From JAWLBM01 sp041687675 (GTDB lineage: Bacteria > Pseudomonadota > Alphaproteobacteria > Rhizobiales > Pleomorphomonadaceae): 41,481 nucleotides of DNA. Position 1 is the first letter of the stretch. Every line of letters starts with the position of its first letter. Positions 31,905-40,259 of this stretch are shown piece by piece. The stretch spans positions 1 to 41,481 of the forward strand of contig JAWLBM010000042.1 in the NCBI GenBank assembly GCA_041687675.1, read 5' to 3'. The translations under genes were made by a program, and so were the position numbers. The notes below the pieces were generated by a model. The model was not told where the DNA came from and searched no databases. It saw only the letters and a list, made by a program, of their open reading frames with translations.

Positions 31905-33710
31905 TCAGTCGTCGAGGTCGTCCTCGAAGCCATAGCCGAAGTCGCCGTCGGACACACCATAGTCGTCGGGGTCCGGCGGCGGGGCGCCGTCGTCGAAGGG
32001 GGCCGGGCCGCCCTCCGGCGCGGTCTCGCCCGGCACCCGGACGTCGACGATCTCGGCGCCGGGAAAGCGGGCGAGGATGGCGGCGACGGTCGGATCGGCG
32101 CGGGCGTCGTCGACCATCCGGTTGCGGGCGGCCTCGCGCGCCTCGTGGAGGGTCTCCGCGGTGCCGTCGCGTGCGACGGAGGCGATCCAGCGCCGGCCGG
32201 TCCACTGGGTGAGCTTGCGGCCGATCTCGCCGGCAAGGCCGGGATTGGCCCCGGCGACGGGCGTGAAGGAAATGTGGCCGTCCTCGAAGGAGACGAGGCG
32301 GACGTGCCGCTCCAGCGCGAACTTGAGGCCGACGTCGCGGTTCCGCTCGGCCAGCCCCACGACGTCCTCGAAGCTCGCCAGCACCGGGCCGGACGGCGCC
32401 GCCACCGGCGCGGGGCGGCCGATGGCGCGCGCCGGCGCGCCGCCCTGCACCAAGCCCCGCGGCCCGCCGCCCCCCGGCGACGCGCCCGCCGCCGGGCCGC
32501 GGCCGCCGCCCTCGCCGGCGCCGTCCCGCAGCATGCGGACGGCCTCGTCCGGCGTCGGAAGGTCGGACGCATAGGCGAGGCGGACCAGCACCATCTCGGC
32601 GGCCGGCAGCGGCCGGGGCGCCGCCTGCACCTCGGCGATGCCCTTGAGGAGGATCTGCCAGGCGCGCGAGAGCACCGGCACGGAGAGGCTTTCGGCGAAC
32701 TCCCGGCCGCGGCTTCTCTCGGTGTCGGTGAGGGTCGGGTCGTCCGCCGCGGCCGGCACGTGCTTGAGGCGGGTCACGAGGTGGACGAAGGAGGCGAGGT
32801 CGGAGAGCACCGTCGCCGGGTCGGCGCCGACGTCGAAGGTCTCGCCGAGGAGCGACAGCGCGCGCGGCACGTCCGCCCGCATCACCGCCTCGAAGAGATC
32901 CACCACCCGAGCCCGGTCGGCGAGGCCCAGCATGCCGCGCACGGTGTCGGCGCCGACATGGCCGCCGCCGTGGGCGATCGCCTGGTCGAGCAGGGTGAGG
33001 CTGTCGCGCACCGAGCCCTCGGCGGCCCGGGCGATCACGCCGAGCGCCTCGTCGTCGACCTCGACGCCCTCGGCGGCGGCGACGCGTGCGAGGTGCCCGG
33101 CGATCAGCGCGGTGTCGACGCGCCGGAGGTCGAAGCGCTGGCAGCGCGACAGCACCGTGATCGGCACCTTGCGGATCTCGGTGGTGGCGAAGATGAACTT
33201 GACGTGCTCCGGCGGCTCCTCGAGCGTCTTCAACAGCGCGTTAAAGGCCGGCGTCGAGAGCATGTGCACCTCGTCGATGATGTAGACCTTGTAGCGCGCG
33301 GTGGCCGGCTTGTAACGGGAGGCGTCGATGATCTCGCGCACGTCGCCGACGCCGGTGTGCGAGGCGGCGTCCATCTCGATCACGTCGACATGGCGGCCCT
33401 CCATGATCGCCTGGCAATGCACGCCGGGCTCGGACAGCACCACGGAGGGGCGGTCGGCCTTGCCGGGGACCTCGTAGTTGAGGGCGCGGGCGAGGATGCG
33501 GGCGGTGGTGGTCTTGCCGACGCCGCGGACGCCGGTGAGCATCCACGCCTGGGCGATGCGGCCGGTGTCGAAGGCGTTGGCCAGCGTGCGCACCATGGCG
33601 CCGTGGCCGATCAGGTCGTCGAAGGTCTGCGGGCGGTACTTGCGGGCGAGGACGCGGTATCCGCCGCCGGTGGCGGCCGCGGCGGGGGGCGGCGGGGCGC
33701 GCTCGTCCAT
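31905..33710 (-). CDS. dnaX: DNA polymerase III subunits gamma/tau
   Basis: Clamp-loader ATPase. The 601 residues have Walker A GVRGVGKT at 60-67, YIIDEVHMLS as Walker B and LLKTLEEPPEHVKFIFATTE as sensor I region, then domain III to about 370, a Pro/Gly-rich linker (455-495) and a C-terminal polymerase-binding domain. Only one Cys (C99, GVHCQAI) remains where E. coli has four zinc ligands. ATG at 33710 is chosen before MDERAPPPP; an ATG 48 nt upstream is possible. No A/T slippage site was obvious. Confidence 0.94.
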   Translation of the reverse strand: MDERAPPPPAAAATGGGYRVLARKYRPQTFDDLIGHGAMVRTLANAFDTGRIAQAWMLTGVRGVGKTTTARILARALNYEVPGKADRPSVVLSEPGVHCQAIMEGRHVDVIEMDAASHTGVGDVREIIDASRYKPATARYKVYIIDEVHMLSTPAFNALLKTLEEPPEHVKFIFATTEIRKVPITVLSRCQRFDLRRVDTALIAGHLARVAAAEGVEVDDEALGVIARAAEGSVRDSLTLLDQAIAHGGGHVGADTVRGMLGLADRARVVDLFEAVMRADVPRALSLLGETFDVGADPATVLSDLASFVHLVTRLKHVPAAADDPTLTDTERSRGREFAESLSVPVLSRAWQILLKGIAEVQAAPRPLPAAEMVLVRLAYASDLPTPDEAVRMLRDGAGEGGGRGPAAGASPGGGGPRGLVQGGAPARAIGRPAPVAAPSGPVLASFEDVVGLAERNRDVGLKFALERHVRLVSFEDGHISFTPVAGANPGLAGEIGRKLTQWTGRRWIASVARDGTAETLHEAREAARNRMVDDARADPTVAAILARFPGAEIVDVRVPGETAPEGGPAPFDDGAPPPDPDDYGVSDGDFGYGFEDDLDD

Positions 33711-33805
33711 GGGGTCGGCCCTCGGCTCTCGCTCGCGACGCCGCCGGAGAAGCCCCATGCCGCGACGTCCGCGGCGGGCTCCCGGGTCCTTCGCGAAGGG
33801 GTGAA

Positions 33806-33904
33806 GGTGGGAGGCCGACGAGTGACCCGAGCCGAAGCTCGTTGGGGCTGCTTCCTTCCGGACCTGACCCGGTTGGCGAGTGGCACGTCCACCGCCAACC
33901 TCCC
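33806..33904 (-). ncRNA. ffs: Signal recognition particle RNA (4.5S type)
   Basis: The reverse strand contains the invariant SRP core GGTCAGGTCCGGAAGGAAGC with the GGAA tetraloop and asymmetric loop. The 5' end GGGAGG pairs with the 3' CCTCCC, giving one long hairpin of about 100 nt, the small bacterial form without an Alu domain. It lies just upstream of dnaX, as in many Alphaproteobacteria. Ends are estimated from pairing. Confidence 0.93.
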
Positions 33905-33910
33905 GGCCCC

Positions 33911-33939
33911 ACATATCGGGACTTCGCGCCGAAACGCAA
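33911..33939 (-). promoter_or_regulatory. Putative promoter of the SRP RNA gene
   Basis: On the reverse strand TTGCGT (33934-33939) lies 17 bp from ATATGT (33911-33916). A start near 33904 would begin exactly with the paired GGGAGG of the RNA. Confidence 0.55.
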
Positions 33940-34149
33940 GAGGCAGATGGCGGCGGGCGGCGCGGCCGCGGGAACGGTTAAATTTTCTCCATGGTGGAGG
34001 ATCGTCCCTGCCCTGCCACGAACTCGCCACTAGTTTAGGACCATGGGTGTCGGCCGCCCGCCGCGGAAACCGAGGGGGCCCGCGGCCGTTTGCATCGGGC
34101 CGGCGAAGATGGAAGTCTGCCTTCGGGCGGATCCGAAGGGGAGGTCCCG

Positions 34150-36027
34150 TTGACTCTGGACATGACGAAGATGCGGCGCGCGGCCGCCGCCCTGATCGCC
34201 GCGGCGTTCCTCGCCGCCCCGGTCGGCGCGGCCCTGGCGCAGGAAGACGGCCGGGCCTGGCGCCACGCCACGGCTCTCGCCGGCGAGCCGAAGTACCCCG
34301 AGGGGTTCGAGCATTTCGACTATGTGAACCCCGATGCGCCCAAGGGCGGCACGGCGCGGCTCTCCACCACCGGCTCCTTCGACAGCCTCAACCCGGTGCC
34401 CACCAAGGGCGTCCCGGCCGCGGGCCTCGGCCTCGTCTTCGAGACGCTGATGGTGACGGCGCTCGACGAGCTCGACATCTCGGCCGAATACGGCCTGCTG
34501 GCGGAATCGCTCAGCTACCCGGAGGACTACTCCTCCGCCACCTACCGCCTCCGCCCCGAGGCGACGTGGGCGGACGGCGAGCCGGTGACGCCGGAGGACG
34601 TGATCTGGTCCTTCGAGAAGGCCAAGGAGCTCGATCCCACCCAGCGCTTCTACTACCTGCACGTGGTGAAGGCCGAGAAGACCGGCGAGCGCGAGGTCAC
34701 CTTCACCTTCGACGAGACCGGCAACCGCGAGCTGCCGCACATCGTCGGCCAGATCACCGTCTATCCGAAGCACTGGTGGGAGGGCACGGCCCCGGACGGC
34801 AAGGCGCGCGACGTCTCCTCGACCACGCTCGAGCCGCCGCTCGGCTCCGGCCCCTACCGGGTCGCCCGGGTCGACCCGGGCCGGCTGGTCGTCTACGAGC
34901 GCAACCCGGACTACTGGGGCTGGGACGTGCCGACCCGCGTCGGCACCCAGAACTTCGACCGGGTGCAGTTCGAGTACTACGGCGATCGCACCGTCGAGTT
35001 CGAGGCCTTCAAGGCGGACAAGATCGACTGGTGGAACGAGAACGAGGCCAAGCGCTGGGCCACCGGCTACGACTTCCCGGCGGTGCAGCGCGGCCACGTG
35101 AAGCAGGAACTGATCGAGCAGGCCCAGGTCTCCGGCGTCATGGTCGGCTTCGTGCCCAACCTGCGCCGCGAGACCTTCCAGGACCCGCGGGTGCGCAAGG
35201 CGCTCAACTACGCGCTGGACTTCGAGGAGCTGAACAGCCGCCTCTTCTTCGACCAGTACGAGCGGATCGACAGCTTCTTCTACGGCATTCCGCTGCGCTG
35301 GGAGGGCCTGCCGCAGGGCCAGGAACTCGAGATCCTCGAGAGCGTGCGCGACCTGGTGCCGGAGGAGGTGTTCACCACCGAGTACGAGAACCCGGTCGGC
35401 GGCGATCCGACCAGCCAGCGCGAGAACCTGCGCAAGGCGGTCGAGCTGTTCCGGGAGGCCGGCTACACCATCCAGAACGGCCGCATGGTGGGTCCGGACG
35501 GCGAGCAGTTCTCCTTCGAGCTGCTCCTCAACGGGCCGACCATCGAGCGCGTGGCGCTGCCCTACCAGCAGTGGCTGGCGCGCATCGGGATCGACATGCA
35601 GATCCGCTCGGTGGATTCCAACCAGTTCCTGTCGAGGCTGCGCGACCGCGACTTCGACATGGTCTACACCGGCTGGGGCCAGTCGATGTCGCCCGGCAAC
35701 GAGCAGATGGACTACTGGGGCTCGGAGGCCGCGGACAATCCCTCCTCGCGCAACTACGCCGGGATCAAGGACCCGGGCGTCGATGCGCTGATCCGGCGCG
35801 TGGTCTTCGCCAAGGACCGCGAGGAGCTGGTGGCCGCGACCAGGGCGCTCGACCGGGTGCTGATGGCCCACCAGTTCGTCATCCCCTCCTACACCATGCA
35901 GAAGGACCGGATCGCCTACTGGGACCGCTTCGGCCGGCCCGAGCCGCTGCCGGAGTTCTCGATCGGCTTCCCGGACGTGTGGTGGTGGGACGAGGAGAAG
36001 GCGGCGGCGATCAGGGGGGGCGGCTGA
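34150..36027 (+). CDS. yejA: Peptide ABC transporter substrate-binding protein, first copy
   Basis: SBP_bac_5-type periplasmic binding protein of a YejABEF peptide importer. From TTG at 34150 (GGGGAGG about 5 nt upstream) it has 625 residues; ATG codons at 34162 and 34171 are alternatives. A Sec signal peptide ends near residue 30 (AALA-Q). Mature features include FDYVNPDAPKGG, the family loop PPLGSGPYRV and WWWDEEKA at the end. The stop shares one base with the next ATG (TGATG). It heads the five-gene transporter operon. Confidence 0.92.
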   Translation: MTLDMTKMRRAAAALIAAAFLAAPVGAALAQEDGRAWRHATALAGEPKYPEGFEHFDYVNPDAPKGGTARLSTTGSFDSLNPVPTKGVPAAGLGLVFETLMVTALDELDISAEYGLLAESLSYPEDYSSATYRLRPEATWADGEPVTPEDVIWSFEKAKELDPTQRFYYLHVVKAEKTGEREVTFTFDETGNRELPHIVGQITVYPKHWWEGTAPDGKARDVSSTTLEPPLGSGPYRVARVDPGRLVVYERNPDYWGWDVPTRVGTQNFDRVQFEYYGDRTVEFEAFKADKIDWWNENEAKRWATGYDFPAVQRGHVKQELIEQAQVSGVMVGFVPNLRRETFQDPRVRKALNYALDFEELNSRLFFDQYERIDSFFYGIPLRWEGLPQGQELEILESVRDLVPEEVFTTEYENPVGGDPTSQRENLRKAVELFREAGYTIQNGRMVGPDGEQFSFELLLNGPTIERVALPYQQWLARIGIDMQIRSVDSNQFLSRLRDRDFDMVYTGWGQSMSPGNEQMDYWGSEAADNPSSRNYAGIKDPGVDALIRRVVFAKDREELVAATRALDRVLMAHQFVIPSYTMQKDRIAYWDRFGRPEPLPEFSIGFPDVWWWDEEKAAAIRGGG

Positions 36028-37901
36028 TGGGCGCGCGCGGGATCGACAGGCGGAGCTTTCTCGCCGGAACGGCGGCGCTGCCCCTCGGGGCGGCGCTCGC
36101 TTCCTTCCCGCTGCGGCCCGCCTCGGCCGCGGCGGGAAGCCGGCATGGCCTCTCGGTGTTCGGCGACCTCAGCTATCCGGCCGACTTCCCGCACTTCGGC
36201 TACGTCAACCCCGAGGCGCCCCGCGGCGGGCGCTTCCTCTTCCAGGTGCCCAACTGGGCGTTCAACCAGGACCCGCAGACCTTCGACACGCTGAACAGCT
36301 TCGTGCTGTTCGGCTCCGCCCCGCCGCGGATGGAGATCTGCTTCGACAGCCTGATGGTCCGCGCGCTCGACGAGCCGGACGCGCTCTACGGCCTCCTCGC
36401 CGAGAGCGTCGAGGTGTCGGAGGACGGCACCACCTACCTGTTCCGCCTCCGCCCCGGGGCCCGCTTCTCCGACGGCAGCCCGCTCACGGCCGAGGACGTC
36501 GCCTTCACCTACAACCTGCTCAAGGCCGAGGGGCACCCGAATCTCGCCGAGGTGCTGCGCGAGATGGAGAACGCCGAGGCGATCGACAGCACCCTGGTGG
36601 AGCTGCGCTTCTCCGGCCGGCAGAGCCTTTCCGCCCCGCTGGACGCGGCCGCCTTCCCGATCCTGTCGCAGGTGGACATCCAGCGACGCGACGCTTTCAA
36701 GGGCTCGACGCTGGAGCCGCTGCTCGGCTCCGGCCCCTACCGGGTGGGCGCCTTCGAGGTCGGCCGCTTCATCGAGTACGAGCGGGCGCCGGACTACTGG
36801 GCGGCCGATCACCCCGTCAACGTCGGCCGCAACAACTTCGACGTGATCCGCCTCGACTTCTTCCGCGAGCGGACGGTGGCCTTCGAGGCCTTCAAGAAGG
36901 GACTGATCCAGTTCCGCGAGGAGTTCACCTCCAAGACCTGGGCGACCGAATACGACTTCCCGGCGGTCGCCGACGGGCGCGTGCTGAAGGCGGAGTTCCC
37001 CTCGGAGAAGCGGCCGTCGATGCAGGGCTGGTTCATCAACCTCCGCCGGCCGCAGTTCGCCGACCCGCGCACCCGCGAGGCGCTCGGCCATCTGTTCGAC
37101 TTCGAATGGACCAACCAGAACCTCTTCTACGGGCTCTACGAGCGCCGCGCCTCCTTCTTCGGGACCTCCGACTACGCCGCAGAGGGCGAGCCGTCGGCGG
37201 AGGAGGTCGCCCTGCTCGAGCCGTTCCGCGCCGACCTGCCGGCGGCCGCCTTCGGGCCGGCGGTGTCGCCGCCGGTCTCCGACGGCTCCGGCCGCGACCG
37301 GGCGATGTTCCGCCGGGCGAGCGAGCTTCTCGCCGAGGCCGGGTGGGTCCGCGAGGGGCAGATGCTGAAGGGCCCGGACGGCCGGCCGCTGACGATCGAG
37401 TTCATGATCGACAGCCAGGTCTTCGAGCGGATCGCACTGCCCTATGTGCAGAACCTGAAGGCGGTGGGCATCGACGCCTCGCTCCGCCTCGTCGACCCGG
37501 CGCAGGCGCAGCGCCGGCGCGACACCTTCGACTTCGACATCATCAGCGCGGCCTTCTCTATGCCGGCGACGCCGGTGGAGAGCCTCGACGCCTTCTTCCA
37601 CTCCCGCCTCGCCGCGCGGGAGGGCAGCTACAATCTCTGGGGCGTCGCCCATCCGGCGGTGGACGCGCTGATCGAGCGGGGCTCCAAGGTGGAGAGCCGG
37701 GAGGAGCTGGTCACGGTCTGCCGGGCGCTCGACCGGGTGCTGCGCGCCTTGCACATCTGGATTCCGAACTGGTACGGCTCGGTGCACCGGGTGGCGCACT
37801 GGGACCTGTTCGGCTGGCCCGAGACGAAGCCCGACTACGGCTTCCCCGTCGAGACCACCTGGTGGTTCGATCCGGCCAGGGCCGGGGCGGACAAGGGCTG
37901 A
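36027..37901 (+). CDS. yejA: Peptide ABC transporter substrate-binding protein, second copy
   Basis: A 624-residue paralogue of the gene before it, sharing FGYVNPEAPRGG, LLGSGPYRV and a C-terminal TTWWFDPARA. Unlike the first copy it starts with a twin-arginine type signal, DRRSFLAG, followed by an Ala-rich hydrophobic stretch to about residue 35, so export through Tat is predicted. The frame is open far upstream but the ATG at 36027 coupled to the previous stop is the supported start. Paired yejA genes are known in Brucella and Sinorhizobium. Confidence 0.92.
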   Translation: MGARGIDRRSFLAGTAALPLGAALASFPLRPASAAAGSRHGLSVFGDLSYPADFPHFGYVNPEAPRGGRFLFQVPNWAFNQDPQTFDTLNSFVLFGSAPPRMEICFDSLMVRALDEPDALYGLLAESVEVSEDGTTYLFRLRPGARFSDGSPLTAEDVAFTYNLLKAEGHPNLAEVLREMENAEAIDSTLVELRFSGRQSLSAPLDAAAFPILSQVDIQRRDAFKGSTLEPLLGSGPYRVGAFEVGRFIEYERAPDYWAADHPVNVGRNNFDVIRLDFFRERTVAFEAFKKGLIQFREEFTSKTWATEYDFPAVADGRVLKAEFPSEKRPSMQGWFINLRRPQFADPRTREALGHLFDFEWTNQNLFYGLYERRASFFGTSDYAAEGEPSAEEVALLEPFRADLPAAAFGPAVSPPVSDGSGRDRAMFRRASELLAEAGWVREGQMLKGPDGRPLTIEFMIDSQVFERIALPYVQNLKAVGIDASLRLVDPAQAQRRRDTFDFDIISAAFSMPATPVESLDAFFHSRLAAREGSYNLWGVAHPAVDALIERGSKVESREELVTVCRALDRVLRALHIWIPNWYGSVHRVAHWDLFGWPETKPDYGFPVETTWWFDPARAGADKG

Positions 37902-37979
37902 GACTTCGGGGGCTGACCCTTCGGGGGCTGGAGGCGGCGCGGCCGCCGGACTGACGCGACGAGGACCTCGGACAGGCGA

Positions 37980-39095
37980 ATGGGCGCATACATCCTCCGC
38001 AGGCTGCTCCTGATGATCCCGACGCTGATCGGGATCATGGCCATCAACTTCGTCGTCATCCAGTTCGCCCCCGGCGGGCCGGTGGAGCAGGTGATCGCCC
38101 GCCTCCAGGGCACCGACGTCTCGGCCACCGAGCGGATCGGCGGCGGCACCGGCGGCGACTTCGGAGGCGTCCAGCCCGGCGCCGACGCCGGCAGCGAGAT
38201 CGCCTCGACGTCGAAATACCGGGGCGCGCAGGGCCTGCCGCCGGAGTTCATCGCCGAGCTGGAGCGCGAGTTCGGCTTCGACAAGCCGCCGCTCGAGCGC
38301 TTCGGCCTGATGCTGTGGAACTACGCCCGCTTCGACTTCGGCGAGAGCTATTTCCGAGACATCCCGGTGATCGACCTCGTGCTCGAGAAGATGCCGGTGT
38401 CGATCTCGCTCGGCCTGTGGATGACGCTGCTCTCCTACGTGATCTCGATCCCGCTCGGCATCGCCAAGGCGGTGCGCGACGGCACCCGCTTCGACGTGTG
38501 GACCTCGGGCGTCATCATCGTCGGCTACGCGGTGCCGGGCTTCCTGTTCGCGATCCTGTTGATCATCCTCTTCGCCGGCGGCAACTTCTGGGACATCTTC
38601 CCGCTGCGGGGTCTCACCTCGGAGAACTGGGAGGAGCTGTCCTGGCCGGCGCGGATCGCCGACTACTTCTGGCATCTCGCCCTGCCGCTGACCGCGATGG
38701 CGATCTCCGCCTTCGCGACCACCACGCTGCTGGTGAAGAACTCCTTCCTCGACGAGATCCGCAAGCAGTATGTGCTCACCGCCCGGATGAAGGGCCTGAC
38801 CGAGCGGGCGATCCTCTACCGCCACGTCTTTCGCAACGCCATGCTGATCGTCGTCGCCGGCTTCCCCGGCGCCTTCATCGGCGCCTTCTTCGCCGGCAGC
38901 CTGCTGATCGAGCAGATCTTCTCGCTCGACGGACTGGGGCTGCTCGGCTTCGAGTCGGTCGTCAACCGCGACTATGCCGTGGTCTTCGCGACGCTCTACA
39001 TCTTCTCGCTGGTCGGGCTTTTGGTGAACCTCCTGTCGGACCTCACCTACACCTGGATCGATCCCCGGATCGACTTCGAGAGCCGGGAGGTCTGA
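37980..39095 (+). CDS. yejB: Peptide ABC transporter permease YejB
   Basis: First permease of the importer, 371 residues. It opens with a helix MGAYILRRLLLMIPTLIGIM-type segment, has a ~100-residue periplasmic insert rich in Gly, then five further helices with the coupling loop YVLTARMKGLTERAILYRHV. It ends DLTYTWIDPRIDFE, as YejB proteins do. ATG at 37980 is 78 nt after the second binding protein; yejE follows after 4 nt. Confidence 0.94.
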   Translation: MGAYILRRLLLMIPTLIGIMAINFVVIQFAPGGPVEQVIARLQGTDVSATERIGGGTGGDFGGVQPGADAGSEIASTSKYRGAQGLPPEFIAELEREFGFDKPPLERFGLMLWNYARFDFGESYFRDIPVIDLVLEKMPVSISLGLWMTLLSYVISIPLGIAKAVRDGTRFDVWTSGVIIVGYAVPGFLFAILLIILFAGGNFWDIFPLRGLTSENWEELSWPARIADYFWHLALPLTAMAISAFATTTLLVKNSFLDEIRKQYVLTARMKGLTERAILYRHVFRNAMLIVVAGFPGAFIGAFFAGSLLIEQIFSLDGLGLLGFESVVNRDYAVVFATLYIFSLVGLLVNLLSDLTYTWIDPRIDFESREV

Positions 39096-39099
39096 GACC

Positions 39100-40248
39100 A
39101 TGGACACTCCCACGATGAAGGCGCCCTCGGCGCTCGGGCTGCCGCCCAAGCGGCCGTTCCTGACGCCGATCAACCGGCGCCGGCTCGACAACTTCAAGGC
39201 CAACCGGCGCGGCTACTGGTCCTTCTGGATCTTCCTCGTCCTCTTCATCGTCACCCTGTTCGCCGAGTTCATCGCCAACGACCGGCCGCTGCTCGTCTCC
39301 TACAAGGGCGAGCTGCTGGCGCCGGTGCTGGTCGACTACCCGGAGGAGAAGTTCGGCGGCTTCTTCGCCATCACCAACTACCGCGACCCCTTCATCAAGG
39401 ACGAGATCGAGGCCAATGGCTGGATCCTCTGGCCGCCGATCCGCTACTCCTACCAGACGGTCAACACCGAGCTGCCGACGCCGGCGCCCTCGCCGCCCTG
39501 GTGGCTGCTCGAGCCGGAGGAGCGCTGCAGCGCCTACCCGCTCGGCGTCGAGGACCCGGGCTGCAACTTCGGCAACCTCAACTGGCTCGGCACCGACGAC
39601 CAGGGCCGCGACGTGGTCGCCCGGCTGGTCTACGGGTTCCGCATCTCCGTCCTGTTCGGGCTGGTGCTGGCGACGGTGTCCTCGATCATCGGCATCGCCG
39701 CCGGCGCGGTGCAGGGCTACTTCGGCGGCTGGATCGACCTCGGCCTGCAGCGCTTCATCGAGGTGTGGACGGCGATCCCGACCCTCTACCTGCTGATCAT
39801 CCTCTCCAGCGTGATCGCGCCCTCCTTCTTCGTGCTGCTCGGCATCCTGCTGCTGTTCTCCTGGGTGGCGCTGGTCGGCGTCGTGCGGGCGGAGTTCCTG
39901 CGCGGGCGCAACTTCGAGTACATCACCGCCGCGCGGGCGCTCGGCGTCTCCAACGCGACGATCATGTGGCGGCACCTGCTGCCCAACGCGATGGTGGCGA
40001 CGCTGACCTTCCTGCCGTTCATCCTCAACGGCTCGATCACCACGCTGACGTCGCTCGACTTCCTCGGCTTCGGCCTGCCTCCGGGGTCGCCCTCGCTGGG
40101 CGAGCTGCTCGCCCAGGGCAAGGCCAACCTGCAGGCGCCCTGGCTCGGCCTCGCCGGCTTCTTCGTGATCGCGATCATGCTGAGCCTGCTCATCTTCATC
40201 GGCGAGGCGATCCGCGACGCCTTCGACCCGCGCAAGACCTTCACTTGA
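39100..40248 (+). CDS. yejE: Peptide ABC transporter permease YejE
   Basis: Second permease, 382 residues. A basic cytoplasmic start, one helix at about 38-55, then a long periplasmic insert (about 60-160) typical of YejE with two cysteines (ERCSAY, GCNFGN), and five helices. LGTDDQGRDVVARLVYG precedes the core and the coupling loop is YITAARALGVSNATIMWRHLL. It ends with AIRDAFDPRKTF. yejF begins 11 nt after the stop. Confidence 0.94.
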   Translation: MDTPTMKAPSALGLPPKRPFLTPINRRRLDNFKANRRGYWSFWIFLVLFIVTLFAEFIANDRPLLVSYKGELLAPVLVDYPEEKFGGFFAITNYRDPFIKDEIEANGWILWPPIRYSYQTVNTELPTPAPSPPWWLLEPEERCSAYPLGVEDPGCNFGNLNWLGTDDQGRDVVARLVYGFRISVLFGLVLATVSSIIGIAAGAVQGYFGGWIDLGLQRFIEVWTAIPTLYLLIILSSVIAPSFFVLLGILLLFSWVALVGVVRAEFLRGRNFEYITAARALGVSNATIMWRHLLPNAMVATLTFLPFILNGSITTLTSLDFLGFGLPPGSPSLGELLAQGKANLQAPWLGLAGFFVIAIMLSLLIFIGEAIRDAFDPRKTFT

Positions 40249-40259
40249 GGCGAGAGACC

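Noticed and set aside
31881..36026. Rightward frame open for more than 4 kb ahead of the second yejA
   Set aside because: The upstream part runs antisense to dnaX, ybaB-recR boundary sequence and the SRP RNA and out of frame over the first yejA; only 36027-37901 shows a protein family.
35916..39203. Very long leftward open frame (over 1000 codons) antisense to the yej genes
   Set aside because: It is Leu/Arg/Gly/Ala-rich with no domain pattern and lies opposite well-supported genes; typical by-product of GC-rich codon use.
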